From NCBI RefSeq assembly GCF_016863635.1, contig NZ_BOPG01000085.1, positions 28,041 through 92,040 of the forward strand: DNA of 64,000 bases, read 5' to 3'. How positions within the stretch are numbered: position 1 is the stretch's first letter; every line of letters starts with the position of its first letter. This document shows, one piece after another, positions 26,440-36,224 of the stretch. Position numbers and translations under genes: made by a program. Under the pieces are notes generated by a model. That model was given only the letters and a program-made list of their open reading frames with translations. It had not been told where the DNA came from and did no database searches. This stretch comes from Virgisporangium aurantiacum (lineage in GTDB: Bacteria > Actinomycetota > Actinomycetes > Mycobacteriales > Micromonosporaceae).

Positions 26440-29400
26440 GTGTCCAGGCGTGCCTCGTGGTTGTACGCCCTCTGGGTGGGGCTGGTCGTGGTCGTGTACG
26501 TCGCGGTGCCCGCGATCGGACCGCTGACGTACGGGGTGATGGTTCTCACCGCCTTCGTCTCGATCATGGTCGGGGTGCGGCGCAACCGGCCCCGCCGCCG
26601 GCTGCCGTGGTACCTGTTCGCCGGCGGTCAGCTCTCGTTCGCCGTCGGTACGGTCACGTCGCTCGTGCTCGCCGAGATGCTGCACCGGCGGGCGTTCCCG
26701 TCCGTCGCGGACGCGATCTTCCTGGGCATGTTCGTCCCTTTGTCGCTGCTCGCGTTGCGCCAGCTGATCCGCTCGGGAGCGACCGTCCGGGACCGGGCGA
26801 GCATGCTGGACGCGATGATCCTGACGGCCGGCGCAGGCCTGCTGTCCTGGACGTTCCTCATCAGCCCGTACCTGGAGAACCCGAACCTGACTCTCGTGGA
26901 GAAGGCCATCTCGGTCGCGTATCCGCTCTACGACGTGTTGTTCCTCGCCCTGCTGGTCCGCTTCGCCATCGGCACGGCGCGCAGCCCCAGCGTGAACCTG
27001 CTGCTGATCTCCGGCATCGGCATGCTGACCGCCGACGCGCTGTACGGCCTCAGCCAGCTCAACGGCGCCTGGGCCCTGGGCGGCCCGATCGATCTCGGCT
27101 GGTTCCTGTACTTCATCGCCGGTGGGGCGGCGGCGCTGCCCCGGTCGATGACCGCTCTGACCGAGCCGCGGGTGGTCCTCGCCCCGACCGAGGTCCACGC
27201 GCGGCGGTTGGTGCTCGGGGTCGCCTCCCTGGTGGCGCCCACCATCCTGTTCTTCCAGGCGCTGCACGGCCCGGTGCAGGACGGTCTGGTCATCGCGATC
27301 GGGTCCGCGGTGCTCGTGTTGCTCGCGCTTGCCCGGATGTCGGTGGTGGCCGGAGGGCTGCGTCGCACCCTGAACCGTGAGCGGGAACTGCGCCGCGCCT
27401 GCGAGGCTTTGCTGGCGGCTACGAACGCCGGCGAGGTGCGTGACGTCGTGCACCGGGCGATCGCGACGCTGCTGCCCCCGGACACGCCCCACCGCGCGGT
27501 TCTCCTGCTGGAGGGCCCGGAAACTCGGGACGAGCAGCCGGCGAACGTCAGCATGCGCTACACCCGCAGCCTGCCGGCCTCGGCCGCCGCGGCCCTCGGC
27601 AGTTTCGAGCTGACCCTGCACTGTCCGCTCTCGCTGGGCGACCGGTATGTCGGCGATCTGTACGTCGCGGCGGCCGAGGCGCCGCTGGTCGACCTGCAGG
27701 AGGCGGCGCCGGTGCTCGTCGGCCAGGCGGCGAGCATCCTGAGCACCTTCGCGCTCAACCGCGAGATCAACCGCCGCGACAGCGAGGCGTACTTCCGCAC
27801 GCTGATCCTGAACGCGACCGACGTCATCCTGATCGTGGACGCGGGCGGCACGGTCAAGTACGCCAGCCCGTCGGCGCAGGTGGTGTTCGGCACCGACGAC
27901 CTGGCCGACGTCGACGTGACGACACTGGTCGCCCCGGATCTGCGCGCCGTGCTGACCGGCGACCTGACGCCGGAGGACGCGGACGCCACGGGTGATCAGC
28001 AGTGGATCGTGCAACGCCCGGACGGCACCCGGGTCGAGGTCGAAATGACGGTGCGCGATCTGCGCCACGAGCCCACCGTCGACGGACTTGTGCTCACCCT
28101 GCGCGACGTCACCGAGCGGCGACGGCTGGAGCGCGAACTGCTGCGGCGGGCCTACATCGACCCGCTCACCGGCCTCGGCAACCGGCTGCAGTTCCAGGAC
28201 ACCGTCCGCAACGCGTGCGTCGACGCCGAAGCGAGCGGCACCGTGGCCGGCGTGCTACTCGTGAACATGGACGACTTCCGCCTGGTCAACGACACCATGG
28301 GCCACGACATGGGTGACGCCCTCCTGATCGCGATCGCCGAGCGGCTGGCCGACGGCGTGGCCGGCCACGGGCCGGTCGCCCGGTTGGGCGCCGACGAGTT
28401 CGGCACGATCGTCACCGGTGCCGCCGGCGTGGACGAGATCGAGGTCATCGTCGAGCGGGTCATCACCGCGTTCCTGGACCCGTTCCTCATCGCCGGCAGT
28501 TCGGTGACGGCACAGCCGACCATCGGCGTGTCCACCACCGCGGACGCCACGGACAGCCAGCAGCTGATCAGCCAGGCCGACGTCGCACTGGGCGCGGCCA
28601 AGGGCGCCGGCAAGGCCAGGTGGCGACGGTACGAGGCGTCGCTGCACGCGGCCGTGCTGCAGCGCATGCAACTGCGCGCCGAACTGGACCAGGCCATCGC
28701 CGACAACGCGTTCACCCTGCACTACCAGCCGATCGTCGACCTCGCCACCGCCCGCGTCCGGGGGCTGGAGGCGCTGGTGCGATGGCAGCACCCGACCCGC
28801 GGGACGGTTCCGCCGCTGGAATTCATCCAGGTCGCCGAGGAGTGCGGGCTGATCGTGCCGCTCGGCGAGTGGGTAATGCGGACCTCGATCGAGACCGCCG
28901 CCCGGTGGTACCACCGGTTCGCCGCCGACCCGCCGTACATCAGCGTGAACGTCTCGGTGCGCCAGTTCCGCGCACCAGGGTTCGTCAACCGGGTGCTGGC
29001 CACGCTGACCCGGTCCGGCCTGCCGCCCCGCCTGCTCACGGTCGAGATCACCGAGAGCCTCCTACTCGGCGACCACGAGTCCATCGGGGCCGACATCGCC
29101 GTGTTGCGGCAGGCCGGGGTCAAGGTCTCGATCGACGACTTCGGTACCGGCTACTCGTCACTGAGCTATCTGCACCGGGTGCCGGTCGACACGCTGAAGC
29201 TGGACAAGTCCTTCGTGGACACCATCTCCACCTCGGCCCACCAGCTCGACCTCGTCCGCGGCATCATCCAGCTCGCCGCCACCCTGCGCCTGTCCGTGGT
29301 GGCCGAGGGCATCGAGACGGCGGCGGACCAGCAGCTGCTGGTGGAGTCGGGTTGCGCCTACGGCCAGGGGTACCTGTTCGCCCGGCCGCTGCCGGGTGAC

Positions 29401-29466
29401 CAGGTCGACGCCTGGTTGGACGCCCAGGTCGGCCAGCCCGATCGGGTCGGCACGCCGGCCGCGTAA
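26440..29466 (+). CDS. Membrane-bound PAS-GGDEF-EAL c-di-GMP protein
   Basis: 1008 residues from a GTG with GGAGGAG 6 bases upstream. About eight to nine membrane helices fill the first 310 residues. A GAF-like linker follows, then a PAS domain (about 452-570), a GGDEF domain whose signature reads RLGADEF (second Gly replaced by Ala, so cyclase activity is doubtful), and an EAL domain. The EAL domain is complete: LEALVRW, VNVS, EITES, DDFGTGYSS, KLDKSFV, VAEGIET. It is therefore probably a membrane-tethered c-di-GMP phosphodiesterase, with the degenerate GGDEF perhaps sensing GTP. It converges on another GGDEF/EAL gene. Confidence 0.9.
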   Translation: MSRRASWLYALWVGLVVVVYVAVPAIGPLTYGVMVLTAFVSIMVGVRRNRPRRRLPWYLFAGGQLSFAVGTVTSLVLAEMLHRRAFPSVADAIFLGMFVPLSLLALRQLIRSGATVRDRASMLDAMILTAGAGLLSWTFLISPYLENPNLTLVEKAISVAYPLYDVLFLALLVRFAIGTARSPSVNLLLISGIGMLTADALYGLSQLNGAWALGGPIDLGWFLYFIAGGAAALPRSMTALTEPRVVLAPTEVHARRLVLGVASLVAPTILFFQALHGPVQDGLVIAIGSAVLVLLALARMSVVAGGLRRTLNRERELRRACEALLAATNAGEVRDVVHRAIATLLPPDTPHRAVLLLEGPETRDEQPANVSMRYTRSLPASAAAALGSFELTLHCPLSLGDRYVGDLYVAAAEAPLVDLQEAAPVLVGQAASILSTFALNREINRRDSEAYFRTLILNATDVILIVDAGGTVKYASPSAQVVFGTDDLADVDVTTLVAPDLRAVLTGDLTPEDADATGDQQWIVQRPDGTRVEVEMTVRDLRHEPTVDGLVLTLRDVTERRRLERELLRRAYIDPLTGLGNRLQFQDTVRNACVDAEASGTVAGVLLVNMDDFRLVNDTMGHDMGDALLIAIAERLADGVAGHGPVARLGADEFGTIVTGAAGVDEIEVIVERVITAFLDPFLIAGSSVTAQPTIGVSTTADATDSQQLISQADVALGAAKGAGKARWRRYEASLHAAVLQRMQLRAELDQAIADNAFTLHYQPIVDLATARVRGLEALVRWQHPTRGTVPPLEFIQVAEECGLIVPLGEWVMRTSIETAARWYHRFAADPPYISVNVSVRQFRAPGFVNRVLATLTRSGLPPRLLTVEITESLLLGDHESIGADIAVLRQAGVKVSIDDFGTGYSSLSYLHRVPVDTLKLDKSFVDTISTSAHQLDLVRGIIQLAATLRLSVVAEGIETAADQQLLVESGCAYGQGYLFARPLPGDQVDAWLDAQVGQPDRVGTPAA

Positions 29467-29608
29467 ACCGGTGGACGCGTCGCTGGCCGGCGCCGGCGCC
29501 GGCAACTGCCCGATCGAACCGTTCGTGGCAGTGGCCACGCTGCTCGGCTGGGGGCACGGCTGTGATCTCTTCGCGCTCCAGGTCACGACCGGATAGGCGC
29601 GAACCGCC

Positions 29609-31915
29609 TCAGCCTGCCCGGACGGACGATCGGGTCTCCAGCCACTGCACCATCTCAGTCGCCGTCATCGGTTCGTTTTCGCCGGCGGCGACGGTTTCGA
29701 CGCCCAGGATCTCACCGACCGAGGTGACCAGTTGCAGCATCGGACCGTCGCCGGAGGCGAGGAGACCGGGATCGACCTTGATCTGGTGAATGGGCAGCGA
29801 GCGCAGCCCGACCAGCGACCCCGAGGTGGACCCGAAGCGGTCCACGGCGATGCGGACGCCGAGCCCCGCCACCGTACGGAGCAGGTCCCCCACCCGCGCG
29901 TCGTCGAGGTGCTCGGACTCGATCACCTGGAGGATGAGCCGGTCAGGGGACAACTGCGTGGCGGCGAGGACGTCGGCGATGGTGTCGGCGAGGTCGCCGA
30001 CCAGCACCTGACGAGCCATCACGCTCACTCCCACGCGGAGATCGCCGGCGCCGGGCAGGTTCGACCATCCGGCCAGGTGCCCGCAGGCGGCGGCAAGGAT
30101 GCCGGCTCCGATGTCGGACACATGCCCGGATCGCTCGGCCACCGGCATGAACTCGTCCGGCGGTAGCATCCCGAGACTGGGGTGCTGCCAGTAGCCAAGT
30201 GCCTCGACACCGACCAGATCCCCGGTCTGCAGGTTCATCACCGGTCGGTACCGCATCACCAGTTCCCCGCGGTCGACAGCGTGGCCGAGGTGCTCCTCCA
30301 GCTCCCGGTGGTGGGCGATCGCCCCGTGCCGGTCGGTCGTGAAGCGTTCGACCCGGTTCTTGCCCCGGGCCTTCGCCGAGTACATCGCGATATCGGCGCA
30401 TCGGATCAGGTCCGCGGCGGTCAGGCCCGGCTCGGCGGCCGCCACACCGATGCTGGCGCCCACCGACACCGTGGCCGCGGTGAGTCGCACCGGTTCGATG
30501 AGTCTCAGACACAGACCTTCGGCGATCCGCACCGCCTCGGCGGCCTCGCCCACGTCGGTGAGCAGCAGGGCGAATTCGTCTCCGCCGAACCGCGCCGGAA
30601 CGCTCGTCGGCCCGCCCACCTCGGCGAGTCGCCGGGCAACCTCGACCAGCAACTCGTCGCCGGCGCCGTGCCCGTGGACGTCGTTGACCTTCTTGAAGTC
30701 GTCCAGGTCGATGTTGAGCAGCGCCACGGTGCCCGTGCCGGTGTCCACCGCCCGCATGAGCTCGTTGGTGAACAGCTTGCGCGTCGGCAGGTTCGTGAGG
30801 TGGTCATGGTGCGCCTGATGCGTGAGTTCCGCAGTGGACCGGCAGCTCACCTCCGCCAGCGCCACCTGGTTGACGAGGTTGGTGAAGGCGTCGAAGACTC
30901 CGTCGGGAACCGCGCGGGGGCCGCCGGTCAGCAGGAACCGGTCGAAGTCCTTGCCGACGATCGTCGCTCCACGCCAGGACCGAACCTGCTCCGCATGCCG
31001 ACCGAGATCCCGCAGTTGCGGGTCCGACCAGGACGTCGAGACGGCGCCGAGTGCGGCGATCACCGCCATCGGCATCGTCGTGCCGATGACCTCCGATGCG
31101 AACCCCGCCTGCGCGACGACAATCGCAGCGCCGTCCCGCTCCACCGCGACCGCCGCGACAATGCCCGGACTGGCGGCGACCAGGTCGGCGAGCGTCTCGT
31201 CCCCGATCAGCCGCGCCTGCGTCAGGTCGGTGACCCCCAGCAGCCGGCGGCCACTACCGGCCAGCACGCTCTCGCGCGCACTCGACTGCTCCTGTCGCAC
31301 CAGCACCACGTACAGGTACCGGATCACGATCGAGATGAGGAGAACCTGCGGAAGGATCGACAGGACAGTCGCCGAGTTCCACTCGATCGGGCGGTTCCCC
31401 GTGAACGGAGACAACGCCACACTGACCGGGATCGCGACGACAGCACCGACGCTACGCAGCAGCCACATCGGCGTCGAGCCGTACATCGACAGCGCGATGA
31501 CAACAGCGATAGTCAGACCCGTGGAGCCGAGCGAGTCGATCAGCCCACTTCCGGCCCCGACGATCAGGGTGGGCACGAGGACCGGATCGAGCCACCCGGT
31601 CCGCTTGCGTCGGTAGGCAGCGACGACAAACGCAACCATCAGACCCATCGCCACAGCTGACGCAAGATGCCACACCCGTCCGTGCGCCACGCTGCCGATC
31701 TGGCTGAACGACACGCACGTGGTCAAGCAGGCGAACAGCACGGTGGCCACGCGAGCGCGGGCCAGCGAGCCGGTCGGAAGCCGGAGTCGAAAACGGTCCA
31801 CGCCGTGACAGGTCGGCAGGCCAACACCAACCCTGAGCTGTACCGGGACAGGCGGCCGGCCAGCGCGACGAGGGGTCATGCAGCGGATCAGTTGGCAGAC
31901 AGGTTCACCCGTCAT
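29609..31915 (-). CDS. Membrane GGDEF protein with degenerate EAL domain
   Basis: About 768 residues from the ATG at 31915, chosen because it overlaps (ATGA) the stop of a small upstream ORF; later starts at 31879 or 31801 are possible. Six or so membrane helices lie in the first 220 residues. The GGDEF domain is intact (RFGGDEFALL, about 445) but lacks the RxxD inhibitory site. The EAL domain is eroded: VEALGYW is kept, but EITES reads QVIES, DDFGTG reads DRFGSTSG, and VNVS reads VSVM. Loss of these metal-binding acids suggests no phosphodiesterase activity; it may bind c-di-GMP instead. Predicted diguanylate cyclase. Confidence 0.85.
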   Translation of the reverse strand: MTGEPVCQLIRCMTPRRAGRPPVPVQLRVGVGLPTCHGVDRFRLRLPTGSLARARVATVLFACLTTCVSFSQIGSVAHGRVWHLASAVAMGLMVAFVVAAYRRKRTGWLDPVLVPTLIVGAGSGLIDSLGSTGLTIAVVIALSMYGSTPMWLLRSVGAVVAIPVSVALSPFTGNRPIEWNSATVLSILPQVLLISIVIRYLYVVLVRQEQSSARESVLAGSGRRLLGVTDLTQARLIGDETLADLVAASPGIVAAVAVERDGAAIVVAQAGFASEVIGTTMPMAVIAALGAVSTSWSDPQLRDLGRHAEQVRSWRGATIVGKDFDRFLLTGGPRAVPDGVFDAFTNLVNQVALAEVSCRSTAELTHQAHHDHLTNLPTRKLFTNELMRAVDTGTGTVALLNIDLDDFKKVNDVHGHGAGDELLVEVARRLAEVGGPTSVPARFGGDEFALLLTDVGEAAEAVRIAEGLCLRLIEPVRLTAATVSVGASIGVAAAEPGLTAADLIRCADIAMYSAKARGKNRVERFTTDRHGAIAHHRELEEHLGHAVDRGELVMRYRPVMNLQTGDLVGVEALGYWQHPSLGMLPPDEFMPVAERSGHVSDIGAGILAAACGHLAGWSNLPGAGDLRVGVSVMARQVLVGDLADTIADVLAATQLSPDRLILQVIESEHLDDARVGDLLRTVAGLGVRIAVDRFGSTSGSLVGLRSLPIHQIKVDPGLLASGDGPMLQLVTSVGEILGVETVAAGENEPMTATEMVQWLETRSSVRAG

Positions 31916-32079
31916 GCGTCGGCCAGCGGGCCGTGGTACCACTCCACCGTCTCGGGAAAGCTGGCCAACAGGCCGGTGTCCGTTCGCCAACCCCTGGCCG
32001 CAGACAGGGCGTGTTCCCGTGCCCGGTTCTCCACCTCGGGGTCCAGGTCGCCTGACAGCCGCGGCCGTCGGGCATTCAT
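31912..32079 (-). CDS. Possible small protein upstream of the GGDEF gene
   Basis: 55 codons from an ATG, with high G/C at third positions. It includes GDLDPEVENRAREHALSAA and ETVEWYHGPLADA. The stop overlaps the downstream GGDEF ATG (ATGA), a sign of translational coupling. The ribosome site is weak and the frame extends further upstream to 32199, so the start is uncertain. No family recognised. It could also be the end of a decayed larger gene. Confidence 0.35.
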   Translation of the reverse strand: MNARRPRLSGDLDPEVENRAREHALSAARGWRTDTGLLASFPETVEWYHGPLADA

Positions 32080-32278
32080 CGATCGTCCACACAACCTTCG
32101 ATGATCAACCGACGGCCCTTCCACGTCTCGCCGCCACACCGGACAAAGATCCCAACCCGCGGCTGTGGTACCAGCTCGCGCCGCCATGACAGACACCATA
32201 TGAATGGATCACGCGCGTCGTAGTTGATTCCAGTCGATAGCCTCGGCGCCGACCAAGCGGAGACGAGGTGAGGGAACC

Positions 32279-33046
32279 TTGAAACGGACGATCGTCATCG
32301 GGCCTCTGATCGGCGTGATGCTGGCATCGCTGAGCGGTTGCGACGGTATATGGACCGACGGTGGCCAAGCCGGCAACGACGCGCCAGCGGTGAGCGAGAG
32401 CGCGACGCCGAGCCCGAAGCCGGAACTGGTCCTCGCGACGGCCGTCATCGGGCTGGGCAAGCAGAACCTGAAGTTCACGGTCGATGGGGGCAAGGGCGAC
32501 GTGCGCAGTGGAAGCCTCGATGCCGCCAGTGGTGCCGTCAAGGTGACTGCCGACGTCGGCGGGTCCCCGACGGAGCTGATCACCTACCGCGACGACATCT
32601 ACATCGGTGGGCTTCGGGGCGACGGCAAGTGGTTCCATGCGCGGGTCCCGAACTTCAAGGACAGTGCGATCCCTTTCCTGGCGATGGCCGACCCGCTGTT
32701 CGGAGCGAGCTTCCTCGGCTCTGCTTCGGATGTCCAGCAGAGCCAGCCGAACACCCTCAGCGGCACCGCGGACCTGACCAGAGTGATTGCCAGCGGAACC
32801 ACTCAGCTCATCGCGTACGCCTTCGGGAAGGCAGCCGGAGCGGAAGCGACGGCGCTACCTTTCACCGCGACGGTGGACGACGCCGGTGCGCTGTCGGCCG
32901 TCAACATGGTCTTCCCCAAGGCCGACCGCGGCAAGGATCTGGTGTACAACCTGAAGATCACCGAGGTGGGTGGGGCCGTCACGATCACCGTTCCGGCGGA
33001 GGGCGACACGGTCCCGGCACCGGCCGACTTCTACACGGCGCCGTAG
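32279..33046 (+). CDS. Lipoprotein, LolA/LprG-like fold suspected
   Basis: 255 residues from a TTG with GGTGAGG 6 bases upstream. The signal peptide ends with the lipobox LSGC at Cys22, so it is anchored to the outer face of the membrane. A Ser/Pro linker follows (SESATPSPKPE). The domain alternates strand-like segments (GSLDAASGAVKVTADVGG, YRDDIYIGGLRGDGKWFHA, LPFTATVDDAGALSAVNM) as in actinobacterial LolA/LppX-like lipoproteins, which have a lipid-binding half-barrel. Ligand unknown. An IS remnant follows directly. Confidence 0.75.
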   Translation: MKRTIVIGPLIGVMLASLSGCDGIWTDGGQAGNDAPAVSESATPSPKPELVLATAVIGLGKQNLKFTVDGGKGDVRSGSLDAASGAVKVTADVGGSPTELITYRDDIYIGGLRGDGKWFHARVPNFKDSAIPFLAMADPLFGASFLGSASDVQQSQPNTLSGTADLTRVIASGTTQLIAYAFGKAAGAEATALPFTATVDDAGALSAVNMVFPKADRGKDLVYNLKITEVGGAVTITVPAEGDTVPAPADFYTAP

Positions 33047-33114
33047 CTCGCGGGACGCTCGAGCCGGGTCTCGGTCCACCCGAACGAGGGACCGGCGGTG
33101 CGATCCCCCCATCC

Positions 33115-33760
33115 GCGTCGGGCCGGACGGCCACCGATCGTGCGGTCCATCCGCATCTGGTGCTGCGACTGGCCCGTGAGAATGACTCGTGGGGGTATCG
33201 AAGGATCCACGGCGAACTCCTCACGCTCGGAATCAGGGTCGCCGCATCGACCGTCTGGGAAGTCCTGAAGAACGCCGGGATCGACCCAGCTCCGGATCGC
33301 ACCTGCACGACGTGGGCGACGTTCCTGCGCGGGCAAGCCGAGGCGATCCAGCGTGGGTCACCCAGAGCACCCGCAACCTGTTCATGGACCTTGAGGACGC
33401 CGGCTGCCGGTTCCGGCATCTCGTCCGCGACCGGGACGGGAAGTACCCGGCCATGATCGACACCATCCTCGCCGACGCCGGGATCGAAACGGTCCTGACC
33501 GGCGTACGCATGCCCCGGATGAACTAGCTGATCGAGCGCTGGATCCAAACCTGCCGCCGCGAACTCCTCGACCGCACCCTGATCTGGAACCCGGCTCACC
33601 CATGCACGCCCTACGCGAATACGAAACGCACTACAACACACATCGGCCCCATCGGGGCATCGCCGGCGCCGCACCACTACGCCCACTCCCCCAACCGATC
33701 GCCAACCCAGGCGCTGTCACCCCGCTACGCATCCACCGACATGGCGTTGCATATACGAAT
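33115..33760 (+). pseudogene. Decayed integrase-core transposase
   Basis: Pieces of one transposase appear in shifting frames: VRSIRI; LVLRLARENDSWGYRRIHGE to NAGIDPAPDRT; NLFMDLEDAGCRFRHLVRDRDG to TVLTGVRMPRMN; a stop; LIERWIQTCRRELLDRTLIW; then YETHYNTHRPHRG. At least three frameshifts and one stop are visible. The stretch that normally carries the first catalytic Asp (xCDFFTVD-like) is deleted between AEAIQR and the MDLEDAG piece. No terminal inverted repeats were found, so this is an old remnant and cannot be active. Confidence 0.85.
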
Positions 33761-33828
33761 CATGTACGGCCCGTTCATACGCTGCCGACGTCCGAAGCTT
33801 TCAGGCGTCTGATCGAACGGGAGCCAGC

Positions 33829-34287
33829 ATGTCCCTCATGTCAATGCGCAGGGTCGTCGCCGCCGCGGCGATGGCCTTTGCCGCCGTCGCCGTGTCGGGG
33901 GTACCGGCGACGCAGGCGGGTGCCCACCCGGAGGACGAGAAAGTCGGTGTGAACTACAAGATCACTCACAACGGGAGTTTGATCAACTTCGGCGGCCGGT
34001 ACTTCAGCGACTACGTCGAACAGCACAACCTCTTCCCCGACCAAACCCTCCAGATATACGTCGTCGGCACGGACTACGCCGTCTGGACGCGGTGGCGGAC
34101 CATCAACGGTGTCATGAGCGACTGGAGGTCCCTCGGTGGGAAGGTCCGGTCCCATGACCCCCGCAGCATCGGGTTCGTCGGCACCCAGGCCGTGCCAAAA
34201 CTGCGCGTGATCGGTACCGACGAGAACAGGTGGTGCAACGAGCGCCGCCCCAGCGGTTCCTGGACCGGCTGGGTCAGGTGCGACTGA
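33829..34287 (+). CDS. Small secreted protein with PLL/tectonin-like repeat
   Basis: 152 residues from an ATG with GGGAG 7 bases upstream. Signal peptide (RRVVAAAAMAFAAVAVSG) ends TQAGAH. The mature part has the blade-like run IYVVGTDYAVWTRWRT, SDWRSLGGKV, and LRVIGTDENRWCNERR, resembling single blades of PLL/tectonin-type lectin propellers. One or two blades alone would need to oligomerise. A sugar-binding role is inference. A strong terminator follows. Confidence 0.7.
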   Translation: MSLMSMRRVVAAAAMAFAAVAVSGVPATQAGAHPEDEKVGVNYKITHNGSLINFGGRYFSDYVEQHNLFPDQTLQIYVVGTDYAVWTRWRTINGVMSDWRSLGGKVRSHDPRSIGFVGTQAVPKLRVIGTDENRWCNERRPSGSWTGWVRCD

Positions 34288-34299
34288 TCGGGTGACGGC

Positions 34300-34333
34300 G
34301 GGCGCTCCGGTGACTGCGGTCGCCGGAGCGCCC
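34300..34333 (+). terminator. Rho-independent-like hairpin
   Basis: A perfect 11-bp stem (GGGCGCTCCGG with CCGGAGCGCCC) around a 12-base loop, 12 bases after the stop of the small secreted protein gene. Confidence 0.75.
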
Positions 34334-34917
34334 TTCGACCTCGGTACCCGGCGACAGCCCGGCCACCGCCTGCAGCACGGGTCAATCATCTCTCTGTCCT
34401 CCCTCCTGGGGTGTCGGTAAGAAACGTGTCACCAGATCCAATCGCGATCGATGTCGACCGTTGATCAGCGAGGTGCCAACTCGACATCGCCGGCGTCACC
34501 TTCCTGCCGGTGCCATCCGTGGGGTTGTCGAGCGGGAGCTACGCGCGACGTCTGCGGCCCGCCGGTGGCAGCCGATCGATGGCGCGCCACGCGGTCGCGG
34601 GCCGTAGCGCTGACCTTCGGTGTAGGTCTTCAACAGACCGTGGGCGCGTTCGTCGGCCGGCGGCGTACAGGAAGCGTCGGGGACCTACCGCGCCTACATG
34701 GTGGGGGCCTGTGAGGCCGTTCGTGAGGTTCCCGTCCTGAAGCCGGGCGGCTTACATACACCGCGATAGTGGTCTTTTTGGTTGCGACGAGACGCCGTCG
34801 GAGTTGCCTACCACGGCCCGGTATGGCGGTGGTGCGCGACGGGCTCGGTTGCGCCTGGCTCCCGCCACCCGACTGGGCGACCGCCGCAGCGGTGCCTCTC
34901 CTTGGCCGGTCCGCGCT
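34334..34917. other. Gene-free interval
   Basis: About 580 bases between the terminator and the 3' end of the sigma-factor operon. Short open frames exist on the plus strand, but they are poor in coding signal and match nothing recognised. Probably degraded sequence adjacent to the IS remnant. Confidence 0.4.
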
Positions 34918-35703
34918 TCAGCGCGCAGAGACCGGCCGGTCGGACTTGTGGATTTCGAGCGGGACGCCCGGACCGTAGCGGGCAGGCAGTTCCCGACGTG
35001 CCCGGTCGATGTCCTCGGGGACACCGATCTCGACCACTCCGCGAATGAAGTCGGCGCCCATGGAGCCGATGACGATGCCCCGGTCGCCCCAGTACGTCAC
35101 GTCGTTGTAGACCTGCTGCAGCCGGGCGGACAGCTCGACATCGGAGTACTTCGCGTCCAGCACCTCGACGCAGTCGGCGGCGAACTCGCGTAGCACCCAG
35201 CGGTCGAAGTCGGCCGACGGCTTGCGGAACACCTGGATCCGGTCACGCTCGAGCACGAGCCGCACTCCGGCGTACACGCTGGCGTACTGGCTGCGTGCTG
35301 CCGGATCCAGACGCTCGAAGACGGGGATGAGCTTGGCCATGTTGGTGGCCTGGCCGGTTTCGGCCGGTTTGCCGTCAGGTCCGACCCTGGATGGTGAGGT
35401 CGTCGCGGTGGCGCAGCCCGAGGTGCGGACCACCGGTCCGGCCGGGTCTGTCGTGGCCGACGGTGCCGTTGAGCGGGCCGGTTGCGGTGCGGATGGATCC
35501 GGCCGGCCGCCGGGGGCGGGCCAGGCCACCAGGGCCAGGACCAGTGCCGCAATCGGGACCAGCGTCCCCGCAGCCGTCGCTAGGCGGCGGCGCGTGGCGG
35601 CGGCCCGGCGTCCGCGTGCGAGCGCCGCAATGGTGTCGATGCCGCTTGGCGGCTCGTCACCGAGGGCTGTGGACAGCAGCTCTCGCACCATGAGGTCGTC
35701 CAT
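34918..35703 (-). CDS. Single-pass membrane protein, putative anti-sigma partner of the SigE-family factor
   Basis: 261 residues from the ATG at 35703 with AAGGGG about 10 bases upstream; a GTG at 35712 overlapping the sigma stop (GTGA) is an equal alternative. A cytoplasmic N-terminus (DDLMVRELLSTALGDEPPSGID) is followed by one membrane helix (VPIAALVLALVAW, about residues 45-65), a Pro/Ser/Thr linker and an extracytoplasmic domain with no recognised family. The layout, immediately downstream of a SigE-family sigma gene, is the usual one for its membrane regulator. No zinc-finger motif is seen, so the anti-sigma role is inference. Confidence 0.7.
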   Translation of the reverse strand: MDDLMVRELLSTALGDEPPSGIDTIAALARGRRAAATRRRLATAAGTLVPIAALVLALVAWPAPGGRPDPSAPQPARSTAPSATTDPAGPVVRTSGCATATTSPSRVGPDGKPAETGQATNMAKLIPVFERLDPAARSQYASVYAGVRLVLERDRIQVFRKPSADFDRWVLREFAADCVEVLDAKYSDVELSARLQQVYNDVTYWGDRGIVIGSMGADFIRGVVEIGVPEDIDRARRELPARYGPGVPLEIHKSDRPVSAR

Positions 35704-35708
35704 TCCCG

Positions 35709-36224
35709 TCACGCCCCTTCCGCGCTAGCAGCGAGCCCGTCCCCGAGGTGAACGCGCAACGCCTGAAGCCCGCGGGCGGTATGGCTCTTGACCGCCCCGA
35801 CACTGCAGCCCAGCGCAGCCGCGGTCTGCTCGATCGACATGTCCTGCCAGAAGCGCAGCACCACCGCCGCGCGCTGCCGCCGTGGCAGCCGGGCCAGCGC
35901 GTCGAGAACCAGGCGCTGCTGGTCTACCCGAGCCGCCGCGTCAGCCATCGCGTGGTCCGGCGTGACGGCGACGGAGTACTCGCGCCGCCGCCACGGCCGG
36001 CGCCATTCGTCGACCAGCGCGTGTACCAGCACCCGCCACGCATACGCATCGACATCGTCACGCTGCTGCAGCCGCGACCAGGCCAGGTACAGCTTGGTCA
36101 GCGTCTGCTGGGCGGCATCGTCGGCGGCGTACCAGTCACCACAAATCAGGAAGGCAGTCTGGCGCAGCCGGGCCGCCCGCGTACCGACCCAGCTCACGTA
36201 ATCCCGCTCGTCGTCCGCCCGCAT
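35709..36224 (-). CDS. SigE-family ECF RNA polymerase sigma factor
   Basis: 171 residues from an ATG with GGGAGG 9 bases upstream. Sigma region 2 reads AFLICGDWYAADDAAQQTLTKLY and region 4 reads LARLPRRQRAAVVLRFW, then SIEQTAAALGCSVGAVKSHTARGL. The FWxDxSxxxTAxxLGxSxGxVKSH wording is typical of the actinobacterial SigE-like group. It directs RNA polymerase to a small regulon, probably its own operon. Co-transcribed with the membrane protein downstream. Confidence 0.9.
   Translation of the reverse strand: MRADDERDYVSWVGTRAARLRQTAFLICGDWYAADDAAQQTLTKLYLAWSRLQQRDDVDAYAWRVLVHALVDEWRRPWRRREYSVAVTPDHAMADAAARVDQQRLVLDALARLPRRQRAAVVLRFWQDMSIEQTAAALGCSVGAVKSHTARGLQALRVHLGDGLAASAEGA

Noticed and set aside
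29486..29503. GCCGGC triplicate palindrome between convergent GGDEF/EAL genes
   Set aside because: Could form a hairpin, but such GCCGGC runs are frequent by chance at this base composition.
33115..33760. Possible active insertion sequence
   Set aside because: Multiple frameshifts, a stop, loss of the first catalytic Asp and no terminal inverted repeats.
34451..34740. Two overlapping short plus-strand frames
   Set aside because: No ribosome site, weak third-position GC, no recognisable fold.
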